Below are positions 18,611 through 28,823 of a DNA stretch of 64,000 bases, piece by piece. A model generated the notes under the pieces. It was not told where the DNA came from. It searched no databases and was given only the letters and a program-made list of their open reading frames with translations. The position numbers were made by a program, and so were the translations under genes. The stretch is from an uncultured Bacteroides sp. (GTDB lineage: Bacteria > Bacteroidota > Bacteroidia > Bacteroidales > Bacteroidaceae): the NCBI GenBank assembly GCA_947074345.1, contig CAMTPH010000003.1:1-64000 (forward strand). Direction: 5' to 3'. Every line of letters starts with the position of its first letter. Within the stretch, counting starts at the first letter, position 1.

Positions 18611-19792
18611 ATGCGGCAACTAGTTATATCTAAGAATAATCTTTTCTTTTATTTCTTAATTTTCGGATATCTATTTGGGGTAATCTTTTATGATTATCTC
18701 AAATTTGATTATACGGATGAATTAATGGCTTTCTTTCTGGTTGTATTTGCCGGAATTACTGTCTTTGAAAGAAAAGATATTAAGCAACTTAAGCCTTTGT
18801 TTTATTTAGGCTTGGTGTTCTTCTTCTATACCATTTACTCTTTTGCTATTCAATCTAATGTACCACAAGCCATATTAAAGGATTTTGTTATTCAGATAAA
18901 ACCTTTTTTAGGTTTCTTTTGTGCATGGCTTATAGCACCACGGTTTACTAAGAAGCAACGATTAATAGCGTGTATCTTATGTATGATAATAGGATGCTTT
19001 ATAGTAGTGGTTTATATATCGGGCAATTTATGGACGTTCTTTGTTCACCCTTCTCGGTTGGCTACATCTGCAACTGTAACAGCATTATTGTTTTTATACT
19101 GCAGCTCCTTTAACTGGAGTGATATCGTTATTTTTACTATTCTACTGTCGGTAGGACTTCTTTCTACCAGATCTAAAATGTATGGTTTCTGGAGTGTCTC
19201 AGTACTCTTGTGTGTCTATTATAAACTTGGTGGAACAATCCGATTAAATATAAAAACCATACTTATATTTGTTGTAGTTCTTGCTTTGGTGCTTGCCCTT
19301 ACATGGAAAAAGATAGCTATATACTATATCGATGGTTTTATGAATACAAAAGAGATGTGGAGTCGTCCGGCTATGGTATTGACTTCTTTCTTAATCTTGT
19401 ATGATTATATTCCTTTTGGTTCAGGATTTGGAAGCTTTGGTACATTTGCTTCGGGTGAATATTATTCTCCAATCTACGAGAAGTATGGAATAGATAAATT
19501 GTGGGGGCTAACAAGAGAGAACCCTATGTTTATTGCTGATGCATATTATCCAGAATTGGCGCAGTTTGGTATCGTTGGTGTGATACTTTATTTTGGTTTC
19601 TGGATATGGATTGCAAGAAAAGGCTTAGCGGCTCAAGCAGTATCAAAACAAAACGCATTAATTATTATACTCGTATTTCTATTCTTCCTTATTGAGGGCA
19701 CATCAGATGCGACTCTCACACACAATAGGGGATTGTTCGTAATGATATTACTGGGAATAGTAATGGGACAAAATGAAAAACACTTAGAATGA
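18611..19792 (+). CDS. O-antigen ligase/polymerase-like membrane protein (Wzy-like)
   Basis: About 10 TM; GSGFGSFGTFASGEYYSPIYEKYGI...ADAYYPELAQFGIVG extracytoplasmic loop typical of Wzy/WaaL. Confidence 0.75.
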   Translation: MRQLVISKNNLFFYFLIFGYLFGVIFYDYLKFDYTDELMAFFLVVFAGITVFERKDIKQLKPLFYLGLVFFFYTIYSFAIQSNVPQAILKDFVIQIKPFLGFFCAWLIAPRFTKKQRLIACILCMIIGCFIVVVYISGNLWTFFVHPSRLATSATVTALLFLYCSSFNWSDIVIFTILLSVGLLSTRSKMYGFWSVSVLLCVYYKLGGTIRLNIKTILIFVVVLALVLALTWKKIAIYYIDGFMNTKEMWSRPAMVLTSFLILYDYIPFGSGFGSFGTFASGEYYSPIYEKYGIDKLWGLTRENPMFIADAYYPELAQFGIVGVILYFGFWIWIARKGLAAQAVSKQNALIIILVFLFFLIEGTSDATLTHNRGLFVMILLGIVMGQNEKHLE

Positions 19793-19808
19793 TTATCTAA
19801 GTGTTTTT
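19776..19808. terminator. Bidirectional terminator hairpin overlapping both convergent stop codons
   Basis: AAAAACACTTAGA-atgatta-TCTAAGTGTTTTT, perfect 13-bp stem; TGA (+ gene) and TAA (- gene) lie in the loop. Confidence 0.85.
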
Positions 19809-21211
19809 CTTATTTTTAATTGGAAACCAAAATTATCTCCATATAAATCTCCGGTATCAAATGCTAACGATCCTGTAAATCTCCAACCTTTTAGTTTATT
19901 GGGTTTGTAAATAACCTCTGCAAATCCCGAAAAGTTCTCCAGTATTTGTGCCGTTGGTTCGAAAGGTGTTCCCCATGAACGGTTAAACGAAAACTTCGCT
20001 CTATAGTCAACCTGTGGTGCAATCTCTCCTTTCCATCCAATATGCATAGCTTTTATGCGTGTATGTCTAAGCGAAAGGAATCCGTCTTTGTTGTAAATGT
20101 TTGCAACGATCAAAGGATTTGAGTTCATCATTCCCCAATGTGTCCAACCTGAATATGCATGATTGTAATAGTTGTCTGCTCCTCCGGTTTTACCAACAAT
20201 AGAAAAGTCCCATCCATGCATTGGACCACTCTGATTGGTCGATTGATAGTACTCTACAACTAAATCGGTGATTGGTTTGAAGTTTTTCATATTGACTTCT
20301 ATTCCCCAAAGACCATCCATGCCATTGAGCTTGCCCATGCCAGAAAAATCTTCGTAAAAGTTCTCTAGATATGCACTAATGTTAAACTCTTTGTGTTTAT
20401 AGGTGAGTTTAATATGTTCGCTGCCAAGAAGGTTGCCATCAAAGAATATACCTTCTCCTCTGTTGAATGGAATGAAAGCGGTTGCATAGTCTTTCCATGT
20501 ATTTCCAAAATCAGTGACTTCATCACCTAAAACCGAGTATCCGCCAAATTGATTATCTATTTGCATGCCAATATCGACTTGCCAATTAGATGTTTCTTTG
20601 CCGAATCTAAAGAAGAAACTTTTATGATGATACTTAATTTGTTTAGCATAAGGAAATCCATTGCCAACATGTTTTCGTTGGTAACGGCCATCTGTAAACC
20701 ATCCATATGATATTTCTGCTTTGAACTGCACAACCGGTCCTAGATGTACATACTCAGGAATACCGATACAAACCTGAGGTACTGGTCGAGCATTGCCCGA
20801 CCAGGTTAATCCACCACTACTTAACTGTTGATTAAGCAGGGGAGAATCAATCTCTCGACAACCGGCCCATAAGCCCAACCATCTATATTGTATATCAGCA
20901 AATATTTGTTGTGGTACAAATACTGTATTTAAGCCTGCACCTACAGCAACGTCAGCACCAAAATGATATTTCCAGTTGTTTACAGTGTCTTTATAGAATA
21001 CTGCTCCTCGCAAATATCCATTATTATCGAGAGAAGATAGTCCGTGTTGGTTGCTCACTTGCCATAAAGGAGTATAATCACCTGTGTGCAAAGTAGTACC
21101 AGCTTCGATAAAACTCGTGATGTTTTGTGCGATAGATTTATTACTGCATATCAATAGTAATGATAATACAATGGTTTTATGTAATAGATAAATTCTTGTT
21201 CTATTTGTCAT
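19793..21211 (-). CDS. Capsule assembly Wzi-like outer-membrane protein
   Basis: Signal peptide; beta-strand-rich with TPLWQVSNQHGLSS, WSGNARPVPQVCIGIPEY, aromatic C-terminal strand. Confidence 0.75.
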   Translation of the reverse strand: MTNRTRIYLLHKTIVLSLLLICSNKSIAQNITSFIEAGTTLHTGDYTPLWQVSNQHGLSSLDNNGYLRGAVFYKDTVNNWKYHFGADVAVGAGLNTVFVPQQIFADIQYRWLGLWAGCREIDSPLLNQQLSSGGLTWSGNARPVPQVCIGIPEYVHLGPVVQFKAEISYGWFTDGRYQRKHVGNGFPYAKQIKYHHKSFFFRFGKETSNWQVDIGMQIDNQFGGYSVLGDEVTDFGNTWKDYATAFIPFNRGEGIFFDGNLLGSEHIKLTYKHKEFNISAYLENFYEDFSGMGKLNGMDGLWGIEVNMKNFKPITDLVVEYYQSTNQSGPMHGWDFSIVGKTGGADNYYNHAYSGWTHWGMMNSNPLIVANIYNKDGFLSLRHTRIKAMHIGWKGEIAPQVDYRAKFSFNRSWGTPFEPTAQILENFSGFAEVIYKPNKLKGWRFTGSLAFDTGDLYGDNFGFQLKIRKTLR

Positions 21212-21275
21212 ACTCTTTTAAAGAATCAATTTCGGTGTATGATAATAACGCATAATTGATAACGATATTATTGCA

Positions 21276-22463
21276 TTAATTGTTGCAATCGTATATTTTC
21301 ATTAAGCTATCATGGTATTGTATAGCGTTAAATCTACTTTGCGCTCTTTGTGCTATAGATGTATAATCAAATTCAGCATTAAACATTGCGTTGATTTTAG
21401 TTTCTAAATCACTAATGTTTTTTGCTTCAAACGTCATTCCGTTTGTGTTTTCATCTATCAATTCTGGTATTCCACCATTTTTACTACCCAATACAGGTGT
21501 GCCTAAACATAGTGCTTCTATAACTGAAAATGGATTATTTTCGTACCATTCTGAAGGAATAACACTGAAGCGAGCATTGCCTACAAGCTCTTTTATCTCA
21601 TCCCATTGTTTATGTCCTACCATTTGTATTTGTGGGTAATCCTTGATTGACTCTTTAATCTCGTTCTCTAAAGGTCCGCCACCAATAAGTTTCAACGTGT
21701 ATGGAAGATGTTTAGCCGCTTCAATCAAAGTTTTTAATCCTTTCTCATTAGATAGACGACCGATGTAGCAATAATAATCTTCTTTTTTGAAATTATCTCT
21801 TTTGCATTTTTCAACGTCAATGAAATTGCATAAAACAGTTGTCTTATTGCTTTCCATTCCTCCTTGTACAAGTTTGTTCTTTATAAATAGACTCGGGCAA
21901 ATAAATGTATCTGTGAAACTTTCTAATTTCTTTAGAGGCCATTTCTTAGCTTCATAGTAAGCTAAATAACTTGCAAGAGTGGAGTTCTTCATGCACTTAT
22001 GTTTAAGAACGTTTTTCTTATCAGTGAAACACTCTTCGCATGGCTCAACATCGTTTTTAAGACAATCATATCTTGGGCAAAGCAATTTGTAATCATGCAT
22101 TGTCCAAACTACTTTAATGCCGTGTTTTTTGGCTATCTGTGCTATGATAGGAGATAGTTGTGAGTGGATATTTCCAAGATGCACAACATCGGGATTGAAA
22201 TCCTTGATAAGTTTGGTGAATTTTCTCTCTACCTCTTTTGTTCCAAAAGGGCGCATAAATGCTTCAAACATTTTGGGGCCAGGTTTAAATATTACTTCAC
22301 TTGGGAAATAATCGCTCCATTGGCTTTCTATGTTTTCAGGATGTTGCATTGCGAATATAGCAACATCGTGATTGTTTGCTTTTAAGATTTTCTCTAACTC
22401 AATCGCATAAATGCAATCTCCTCCACGTCTATAATAGAATTTATTTGCTAGTATTATTTTCAT
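21276..22463 (-). CDS. Glycosyltransferase family 4-like protein
   Basis: YRRGGDCIYAIELEKILKANNHDV N-term, WTMHDYKLLCPRY, YIGRLSNEKGLKTLIEAAK, NNPFSVIEALCLGTPVLGS. Confidence 0.9.
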   Translation of the reverse strand: MKIILANKFYYRRGGDCIYAIELEKILKANNHDVAIFAMQHPENIESQWSDYFPSEVIFKPGPKMFEAFMRPFGTKEVERKFTKLIKDFNPDVVHLGNIHSQLSPIIAQIAKKHGIKVVWTMHDYKLLCPRYDCLKNDVEPCEECFTDKKNVLKHKCMKNSTLASYLAYYEAKKWPLKKLESFTDTFICPSLFIKNKLVQGGMESNKTTVLCNFIDVEKCKRDNFKKEDYYCYIGRLSNEKGLKTLIEAAKHLPYTLKLIGGGPLENEIKESIKDYPQIQMVGHKQWDEIKELVGNARFSVIPSEWYENNPFSVIEALCLGTPVLGSKNGGIPELIDENTNGMTFEAKNISDLETKINAMFNAEFDYTSIAQRAQSRFNAIQYHDSLMKIYDCNN

Positions 22464-23748
22464 TATTCAAAGTATTATATTTTTGGATAGCTTCTTCATA
22501 TATCTTTTCAAAAAGCTTTATTCTTTCTTCGTACATGTATTGCTTAGAACATTCTAAAACACCACTTGATAATTTATTAATCTGATGTGGGTTATCAATC
22601 AATTGTTTTATAGAATGACTAATGTCGTTCGTTACCTGATCATAAGAGTGTATCGGTATTTTAATACCGCAATTATCACATATTACTCCTGCCATGCCAC
22701 AATGATCTAATGATAGGGTAGGAACTGCAAATGACATTGCCTCGAAAAGTACAGTCGTTGTTGCTTCGCCTAGAGAAGTAATAATATGTAAATGAGATTG
22801 TTTTATAATACTCATTACTTGATCTCTTCCTACTTTTCCGAACCAGGTGATTTTATGATTAATATTATTATTATCGCAAAACTTATTCATGTCATTATAT
22901 AATAAACCATCGCCAACTACATTAAGATGCCATTTGCAATCTTTGATCTTATTTAATGCTTCTAACAATAATATTAATGCTTTGTTTTCATCAACTCTTC
23001 CAATCCATACTATCTCAAAGGTATCACCAGAATTGTATGATACTGGTGTTGTAACTTCCATTCTCATTATTCCGTTCTCGGGCATATAGATAGCATCTCT
23101 TTTATGAAAGTTCTTTATTTGCTGTATGGTAGTAGGAGTTGCCCCTAATATATAATCGCATCTTTTTATAGCTTTTTTTACTCTTTGATTATACTTGAAC
23201 GAATAATAATGGAGTATGTTTCTAAGCGTAAATGTTTTAATTTGCGACATTGTACTTAAACACTTTCTTAACTGCCAAGATCTGCGATGTGCACCAGATA
23301 TTGGTCCCCAGCAATAAGGTATGCCTTTAATGTTCCATGCATATCCGGGTTCTTTAAATCCAATAGGATTTAGGTAATGAATAAGATCTATTTTGTTATT
23401 GTAATAAAGCTCTTCGATTGCCAATCGAGCATATTTATGCCAATTCTTTTCTCGAACTATCTGACCAATATTCACTAAACTCTTATCATATTTCTTGCTG
23501 TAATGTTCAAGTGTTTTATAGAATTTATTATCTGGTAAATGAACTTCGACAAACTTAATATTGGGATTATCGTTTTGCTTCTGCCACTCTCTGATAGATT
23601 CAAAATCGCCAAATCCATTGCCTGCATTGCCATATATTACATAAAGCATATTATTTTTGCTCATACTCTTTACAAAGTTCCAAGCTACAGAGTATTCGCT
23701 ACCAAGATAAGGAGAGATTGCTGTGCAAATAACGGCTATTCGTTTCAT
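22441..23748 (-). CDS. Glycosyltransferase family 1/4-like protein
   Basis: IVWIGRVDENKALILLLEALNKI, SLGEATTTVLFEAMSFAVPTLSLDHCGM; Met at 23748 (MKRIAVICTAISPYLGSEYSVAW) preferred, giving a 4-bp overlap with the upstream flippase gene. Confidence 0.87.
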   Translation of the reverse strand: MKRIAVICTAISPYLGSEYSVAWNFVKSMSKNNMLYVIYGNAGNGFGDFESIREWQKQNDNPNIKFVEVHLPDNKFYKTLEHYSKKYDKSLVNIGQIVREKNWHKYARLAIEELYYNNKIDLIHYLNPIGFKEPGYAWNIKGIPYCWGPISGAHRRSWQLRKCLSTMSQIKTFTLRNILHYYSFKYNQRVKKAIKRCDYILGATPTTIQQIKNFHKRDAIYMPENGIMRMEVTTPVSYNSGDTFEIVWIGRVDENKALILLLEALNKIKDCKWHLNVVGDGLLYNDMNKFCDNNNINHKITWFGKVGRDQVMSIIKQSHLHIITSLGEATTTVLFEAMSFAVPTLSLDHCGMAGVICDNCGIKIPIHSYDQVTNDISHSIKQLIDNPHQINKLSSGVLECSKQYMYEERIKLFEKIYEEAIQKYNTLNNENNTSK

Positions 23749-25271
23749 CGTTTTCTGATTTTTAAAATAATGGAATTGCAAATATCATAAATGATACTTT
23801 TCTCTTGTCTGTTTAACGTTATAATCCAAAATAGGATAAAGTATATGCTAAATGAAATCATACAAATTATAATTAAGCCGATGAAATCATTTGCTATATA
23901 TAAAGATGTATAATAGATAAAACATAGGCATATAATGAATGATACTATTGATGGAATACTGATCTTCCTGATAAATAACAATATGGATAATCCAATTTGT
24001 TTTTTGGAATAGATTAATCGGGCAATGAATAGGAATATTTCAACTATAATTAATGCTATCGTAATAGAATATATTGGTAAACCACACTTAAAAAGAAGCA
24101 AAGCTATGGGCAACGTACATATTTGTATGATGCTTATTGCTATTTGAAAATGTCTAATATCTCCTTTAGCATATATGCCAGATTGTAAACCAAGGGTAGA
24201 TTGACTTATGATTGTAGCAAATAGAATTATTCTGCAAAAAATGACCGTATAATCGGGGACATTCTTTAGCCATAATTCTAAAATATAAGGTAGCTTTATG
24301 ATGATAGGTATGCTGAAAAATGAAATTAAGAAGAATGATAACTTGCAAGTTAATATACTCAATCGAAGCATTCTATCTCTATCACCAGCACCTTCGCTCT
24401 TCATGATTTGTGGTTCAATAGCTTGCAATAGTGAGGTAGAGAAATAATTCATTTGACCATTTACTTGATTTGCTATACCAAAGGCTGCATTAACGACTGT
24501 TCCTCCAAATATATTTAATATAATGATCATCCCTTGATCTGATAATATTTTGGATACATAACTAAGTGAAGACCAACCTGAAAATTTTAAAAGTGATTTA
24601 TAAATGCTCTTATCAGTTTTTACTTTGATTCTTACCTCTGAATACTTCCAATGACAATAAATTTTTTGAATAAAGGTGGTTAAACTATATATAGTAGCTA
24701 GAAGTACACCATAAGTAATCAGTTTATTGAAAGGCGTATATTGTAAATAGATTGCTATCCCTAACTTGAGCAAAGCCTCAATAGTGAAAATAATCGATAT
24801 GACATAAATATCTTCGTGAGAGTTTATAGCCGCTGTATAGGGTATGGCAATAATCGAAAAGAAAGTGCTTAATACCATACAATGAAAAACGACATGTGCC
24901 GAAAATATTTTATCGGGTGCAATGTTTAGAAATCCATTAAATAGAAACAGTCCGATAATTTCGAATATTATGATTGAGCACAGACCAAAGATTAGATGCA
25001 GCTTAACGCTTGAATGAAATATATTGGCTAGCTTGTTTATATCTTGCATTCCTAATGCATTGGATAAATATCTACGTACAGATGTAGACATAGCGGCATT
25101 TAAGAAAGATAGCATAGTAATAACGCCGGCTACAACATTAAAGATACCAAAATCTTCTGCTCCCAATTCATTTAAAACAATTCTTGTAGAATATAGTGTT
25201 ATGCCAATAGTTAATACCATTTTGGCATACATAATGCCTGTGTTTAAAGCGACTTTCTGAGATGATTGCAT
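23745..25271 (-). CDS. Polysaccharide flippase (Wzx/MATE-like, lipopolysaccharide biosynthesis protein)
   Basis: About 12-14 TM; VALNTGIMYAKMVLTIGITLYSTRIVLNELGAEDFGIFNVVAGVITMLSFLNAAMSTSVRRYLSN; likely start MQSSQ at 25271 (ORF extends to 25328). Confidence 0.87.
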   Translation of the reverse strand: MQSSQKVALNTGIMYAKMVLTIGITLYSTRIVLNELGAEDFGIFNVVAGVITMLSFLNAAMSTSVRRYLSNALGMQDINKLANIFHSSVKLHLIFGLCSIIIFEIIGLFLFNGFLNIAPDKIFSAHVVFHCMVLSTFFSIIAIPYTAAINSHEDIYVISIIFTIEALLKLGIAIYLQYTPFNKLITYGVLLATIYSLTTFIQKIYCHWKYSEVRIKVKTDKSIYKSLLKFSGWSSLSYVSKILSDQGMIIILNIFGGTVVNAAFGIANQVNGQMNYFSTSLLQAIEPQIMKSEGAGDRDRMLRLSILTCKLSFFLISFFSIPIIIKLPYILELWLKNVPDYTVIFCRIILFATIISQSTLGLQSGIYAKGDIRHFQIAISIIQICTLPIALLLFKCGLPIYSITIALIIVEIFLFIARLIYSKKQIGLSILLFIRKISIPSIVSFIICLCFIYYTSLYIANDFIGLIIICMISFSIYFILFWIITLNRQEKSIIYDICNSIILKIRKR

Positions 25272-25858
25272 GAATAAAAGAAATTTCAATCTAAAAAATA
25301 ATGTACTGGCTTTATCGATATAACACAATTGAAATTCGAATTACAAATTGAATTATGAACTATTATTTATTTTATTAATAAAGCGAAAATAATGTGTCCA
25401 AAGATATATAAAATACTAATAGTTTATTGTGAAAATGGCAAATCATATAGATAAATATGGCTGATAATAGTAATAATGAACTATTTTTTTTAAAATAAAT
25501 GTTTCAACATGTGTTATAATTCTAAATATTATATCACTTTTGTACGCAAAATCAATAATTTATGTTTTAGTTTAAGAAATAACACAACTTTCTAATGCCC
25601 AAATTGTTTAGGGACCGAAGGTGAAACGAAGATTTAAAAAGGATACTTGAATGTTTAAAATATGCTTGTTTGTATAGGCGTTGATAATCAGTATTGTACT
25701 CTTCTATTTGCTATTATTATTTAAATAAATTGTTTAAAATATAATTTTAATGAAATATATTCGTTTATGATATGTATTGTAAAAGTTTCTATATTTAAAT
25801 AAAATGTAAAAACGAAAATATTTCTATTGTTGAATAAAGTGAAAAGTTATATATTTCA

Positions 25859-26866
25859 ATGAAAACCACTACTCAAGCTAGTTTAATAACCACTTATAGA
25901 TGCAATGCCAAATGTAATATGTGTAATATTTGGCATCACCAGACTAATGCAAGTGACGAAATCGATTCATCGTTTTATGAAAAGTTACCTGATGGTCTAC
26001 GTATTAATATAACAGGTGGCGAAGCTACAATCAGAAAAGATATAGATCGTATTTTTGAAATACTTTATCCAAAAGCTTCATTGTTGGAGCTAAGTACAAA
26101 CGGATTTAATACAGAAACAATTGTTGCTCTGGCAAATAAATATCCAAATATTCTTATTCGTGTTAGTCTTGAAGGACTACCTGCTTTAAATGATTCTAAA
26201 CGTGGAACTCCTAATGGTTTTGATCATGCGCTGAGAACTATGCTTGAATTAAAGAAAACAAAATGTAAGAATATTGGCTTTTCGGTTGTTATCTCACCTG
26301 ATAATTATCAAGATCTAATCCACTTATATGATTTGTGTGCTTCTCTTGATGTTGAATTAGGAAATTCCGTTGTACATAATTCATGGTATTTTCATAAAGA
26401 AGATAATAAGATAGCTAGTCAAGAAGCTTTAAAACAACATGAATTGTTTGTTGAAGCCTTATTGCAATCAAAAAGACGTGGATTTAAAAAGAAACTCAAG
26501 GATTATGGTAGAGCATACTTTAATAAAAGTATTCATCGTAGACTAAGAGGAGATGAACCTGGATATCGTCCAAAATGTGGCGCTCTTCATGATTTTTATT
26601 TTATAGACCCTTTTGGAAATGTATCGCCATGTAATGGTTCAGAAGAAGAATGGGTGATAGGTAATATTAAAGAGAACTCAATTGAAGAGATATTGGCTTC
26701 AGATAAAGCGAAAGAAATATCTGAAAAAGTAGCTAATTGTAATCGTAATTGTGCATTCATTGTTACCGAGCGTCATGATATGGTACGTAAACCTTGGAAA
26801 CCTATTTGGTGGATTGTGAAGAATAAGATGAGAATCAGAATGGGTAAATGTATAGACTTTGAATGA
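25859..26866 (+). CDS. Radical SAM protein with SPASM/twitch-like C-terminal cysteines
   Basis: CxxxCxxC = CNAKCNMC, GGEATIRKD, STNG; C-terminal RPKCGALHDFYFIDPFGNVSPCNG...CNRNC. Confidence 0.9.
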   Translation: MKTTTQASLITTYRCNAKCNMCNIWHHQTNASDEIDSSFYEKLPDGLRINITGGEATIRKDIDRIFEILYPKASLLELSTNGFNTETIVALANKYPNILIRVSLEGLPALNDSKRGTPNGFDHALRTMLELKKTKCKNIGFSVVISPDNYQDLIHLYDLCASLDVELGNSVVHNSWYFHKEDNKIASQEALKQHELFVEALLQSKRRGFKKKLKDYGRAYFNKSIHRRLRGDEPGYRPKCGALHDFYFIDPFGNVSPCNGSEEEWVIGNIKENSIEEILASDKAKEISEKVANCNRNCAFIVTERHDMVRKPWKPIWWIVKNKMRIRMGKCIDFE

Positions 26867-27933
26867 GAATATCGGTTTTTGGAACGAGAGGATTTCCTAA
26901 TATACAAGGTGGCGTAGAGAAACATTGCGAGTCATTGTATCATTCGTTATCTGATAAACATAAAATTACTGTTTTCAGACGGAAGCCGTATGTTAAGAAT
27001 TCTATTGCTGATTCTGATATTGAGTTTATAGATTTACCATCGACTAAAATTAAAGGAGTAGAAGCTTTAGTTCATTCATTTATATGCTCTTTAGTTTGTG
27101 CTTATAAAAGACCTGAAATAGTACATATTCATAATATTGGGCCTGGATTGTTTATCCCGTTGTTGCGTGCTGTAGGACTGAAAGTGGTTTTAACATATCA
27201 TAGTCCCAATTATGAACATAGTAAATGGGGCACTTTTTCTAAATTGCTGTTGAAGTTTTCTGAATTTATTGCATTGTCATGCTCTAATTGCATAATCTTT
27301 GTAAATAGATTTCAGTTGGATAAACAAAAGGATGGCATTAAACAAAAAAGTGTGTATATAGCTAATGGAATAAATAAGATGAAAAATGTATCATCATTGA
27401 ACTATTTACAGTCATTAGGTATTTTACCCCATAAATATATATTAGCTGTTGGTCGAATAACTCCTGAGAAAGGATTTATTGATTTAATAAATGCATTTAA
27501 CGCCGCTAATTTGCCTGGTTATAAATTAGTTATAGCTGGAGGTGTTGAACATGAAGGAGGTTATTTTGAGCAATTGAAAAAAAAAAGTGATGATAGAATA
27601 ATATTTACTGGTTCAATTAATTCAGATTGTTTATCAGAGCTATATTCTTCTGCAAAATTATTTGTATTATCATCGCATAACGAGGGTTTCCCTTTAGTTG
27701 TTTTGGAAGCTATGCAGTTTGATTGTGATATTTTACTGAGCGACATTCCGGCAACACGTTTATTAGATTTGTCAGATGATTATTATTATCCAAAAGGCAA
27801 TGTAAAAAAGTTAACCGAGAGATTAAACATTAATGTTGGAAGTGATGTTAAGTGTCATAATTATGATTTGAGAGCTTATGATTGGGCTAATATTGCTCAA
27901 CAAACCGATCAAGTTTATGAGTCTTTATACTAA
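26863..27933 (+). CDS. Glycosyltransferase family 4 protein
   Basis: FGTRGFPNIQGGVEKHCESLY, LAVGRITPEKGFIDLINAF, SSHNEGFPLVVLEAMQFDCDILLSD; start overlaps the radical SAM stop (ATGA). Confidence 0.92.
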   Translation: MRISVFGTRGFPNIQGGVEKHCESLYHSLSDKHKITVFRRKPYVKNSIADSDIEFIDLPSTKIKGVEALVHSFICSLVCAYKRPEIVHIHNIGPGLFIPLLRAVGLKVVLTYHSPNYEHSKWGTFSKLLLKFSEFIALSCSNCIIFVNRFQLDKQKDGIKQKSVYIANGINKMKNVSSLNYLQSLGILPHKYILAVGRITPEKGFIDLINAFNAANLPGYKLVIAGGVEHEGGYFEQLKKKSDDRIIFTGSINSDCLSELYSSAKLFVLSSHNEGFPLVVLEAMQFDCDILLSDIPATRLLDLSDDYYYPKGNVKKLTERLNINVGSDVKCHNYDLRAYDWANIAQQTDQVYESLY

Positions 27934-27949
27934 ATAACTAATTTGAATT

Positions 27950-28585
27950 ATGGAAGCATTAACCATTAAAATGAATTCTGTATTAACTAAGAATAACACC
28001 CCATTAACAAGAAATGGAAATCGTGTAATGAAAAGAACTTTTGATATAATGACTGCTTCAGTCGTACTTATTTTTATATATCCTTGGGTATATATCTTTG
28101 TTGCTTGTGGTATTAAAATCTTTATGCCAGGTCCAATAATGTTTAAGCAAAAGAGAACGGGTAAAGATGGGCGCATTTTTACATGTTATAAATTTAGATC
28201 TATGGATGCTCGTAATAAATCAGATATATATGTAGATCCAGAATCTAATTCTCTTATTCTTGGAAATTTGTTACGTTCTAGCAGTATAGATGAGCTTCCG
28301 CAATTTTGGAATGTATTAAAGGGTGATATGTCAATAATTGGACCTCGTCCACATATGTTAGTTCACGATGATGAGTATACATCTTCAATACCCGAATATC
28401 CATTGAGATATAGAGTTAAACCTGGTATTACTGGATGGGCTCAAGTTAATGGTTTAAGAGGCGAACGTGAACTACAGCGTGTGAAGATGCGTGTTGAATA
28501 TGATTTGTGGTATATTGAGAATTGGTCAGTATTACTAGATTTGAAAATTATGTTCAGAACAGTAGGAGTAATGATGAAAGGATAA
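27950..28585 (+). CDS. Undecaprenyl-phosphate sugar transferase (short bacterial sugar transferase)
   Basis: KRTFDIMTASVVLI, PGPIMFKQKRTGKDGRIFTCYKFRSMD, SSSIDELPQFWNVLKGDMSIIGPRPHM, RYRVKPGITGWAQVNGLRGE. Confidence 0.93.
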   Translation: MEALTIKMNSVLTKNNTPLTRNGNRVMKRTFDIMTASVVLIFIYPWVYIFVACGIKIFMPGPIMFKQKRTGKDGRIFTCYKFRSMDARNKSDIYVDPESNSLILGNLLRSSSIDELPQFWNVLKGDMSIIGPRPHMLVHDDEYTSSIPEYPLRYRVKPGITGWAQVNGLRGERELQRVKMRVEYDLWYIENWSVLLDLKIMFRTVGVMMKG

Positions 28586-28591
28586 TATATT

Positions 28592-28628
28592 AATTCCGGT
28601 ATTGATTTAAGATACCGGAATTTTTTTT
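28592..28628 (+). terminator. Terminator after sugar transferase
   Basis: AATTCCGGTAT / ATACCGGAATT with T tract. Confidence 0.9.
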
Positions 28629-28823
28629 ATCTGTTAATATGATATAGGTGCTCTGTTATTTGACTATCTATTGGAATCAATTATTAGAGTTTTTTCATAC
28701 ATTTGTATTATGAAGCAATGGTATACTATACCTAAATAGTATAATATAGTTTAAATTGCTTCATCTTGCAAGAAACAGTTTAATCGTTATATAATTGAAA
28801 CTCAATTAAAAGATTCTAAGTAG

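Noticed and set aside
21241-21275. ATAATAACG...CGATATTAT hairpin between two minus-strand polysaccharide genes
   Set aside because: Mismatch in a short AT-rich stem with no T tract; insufficient for a terminator call.
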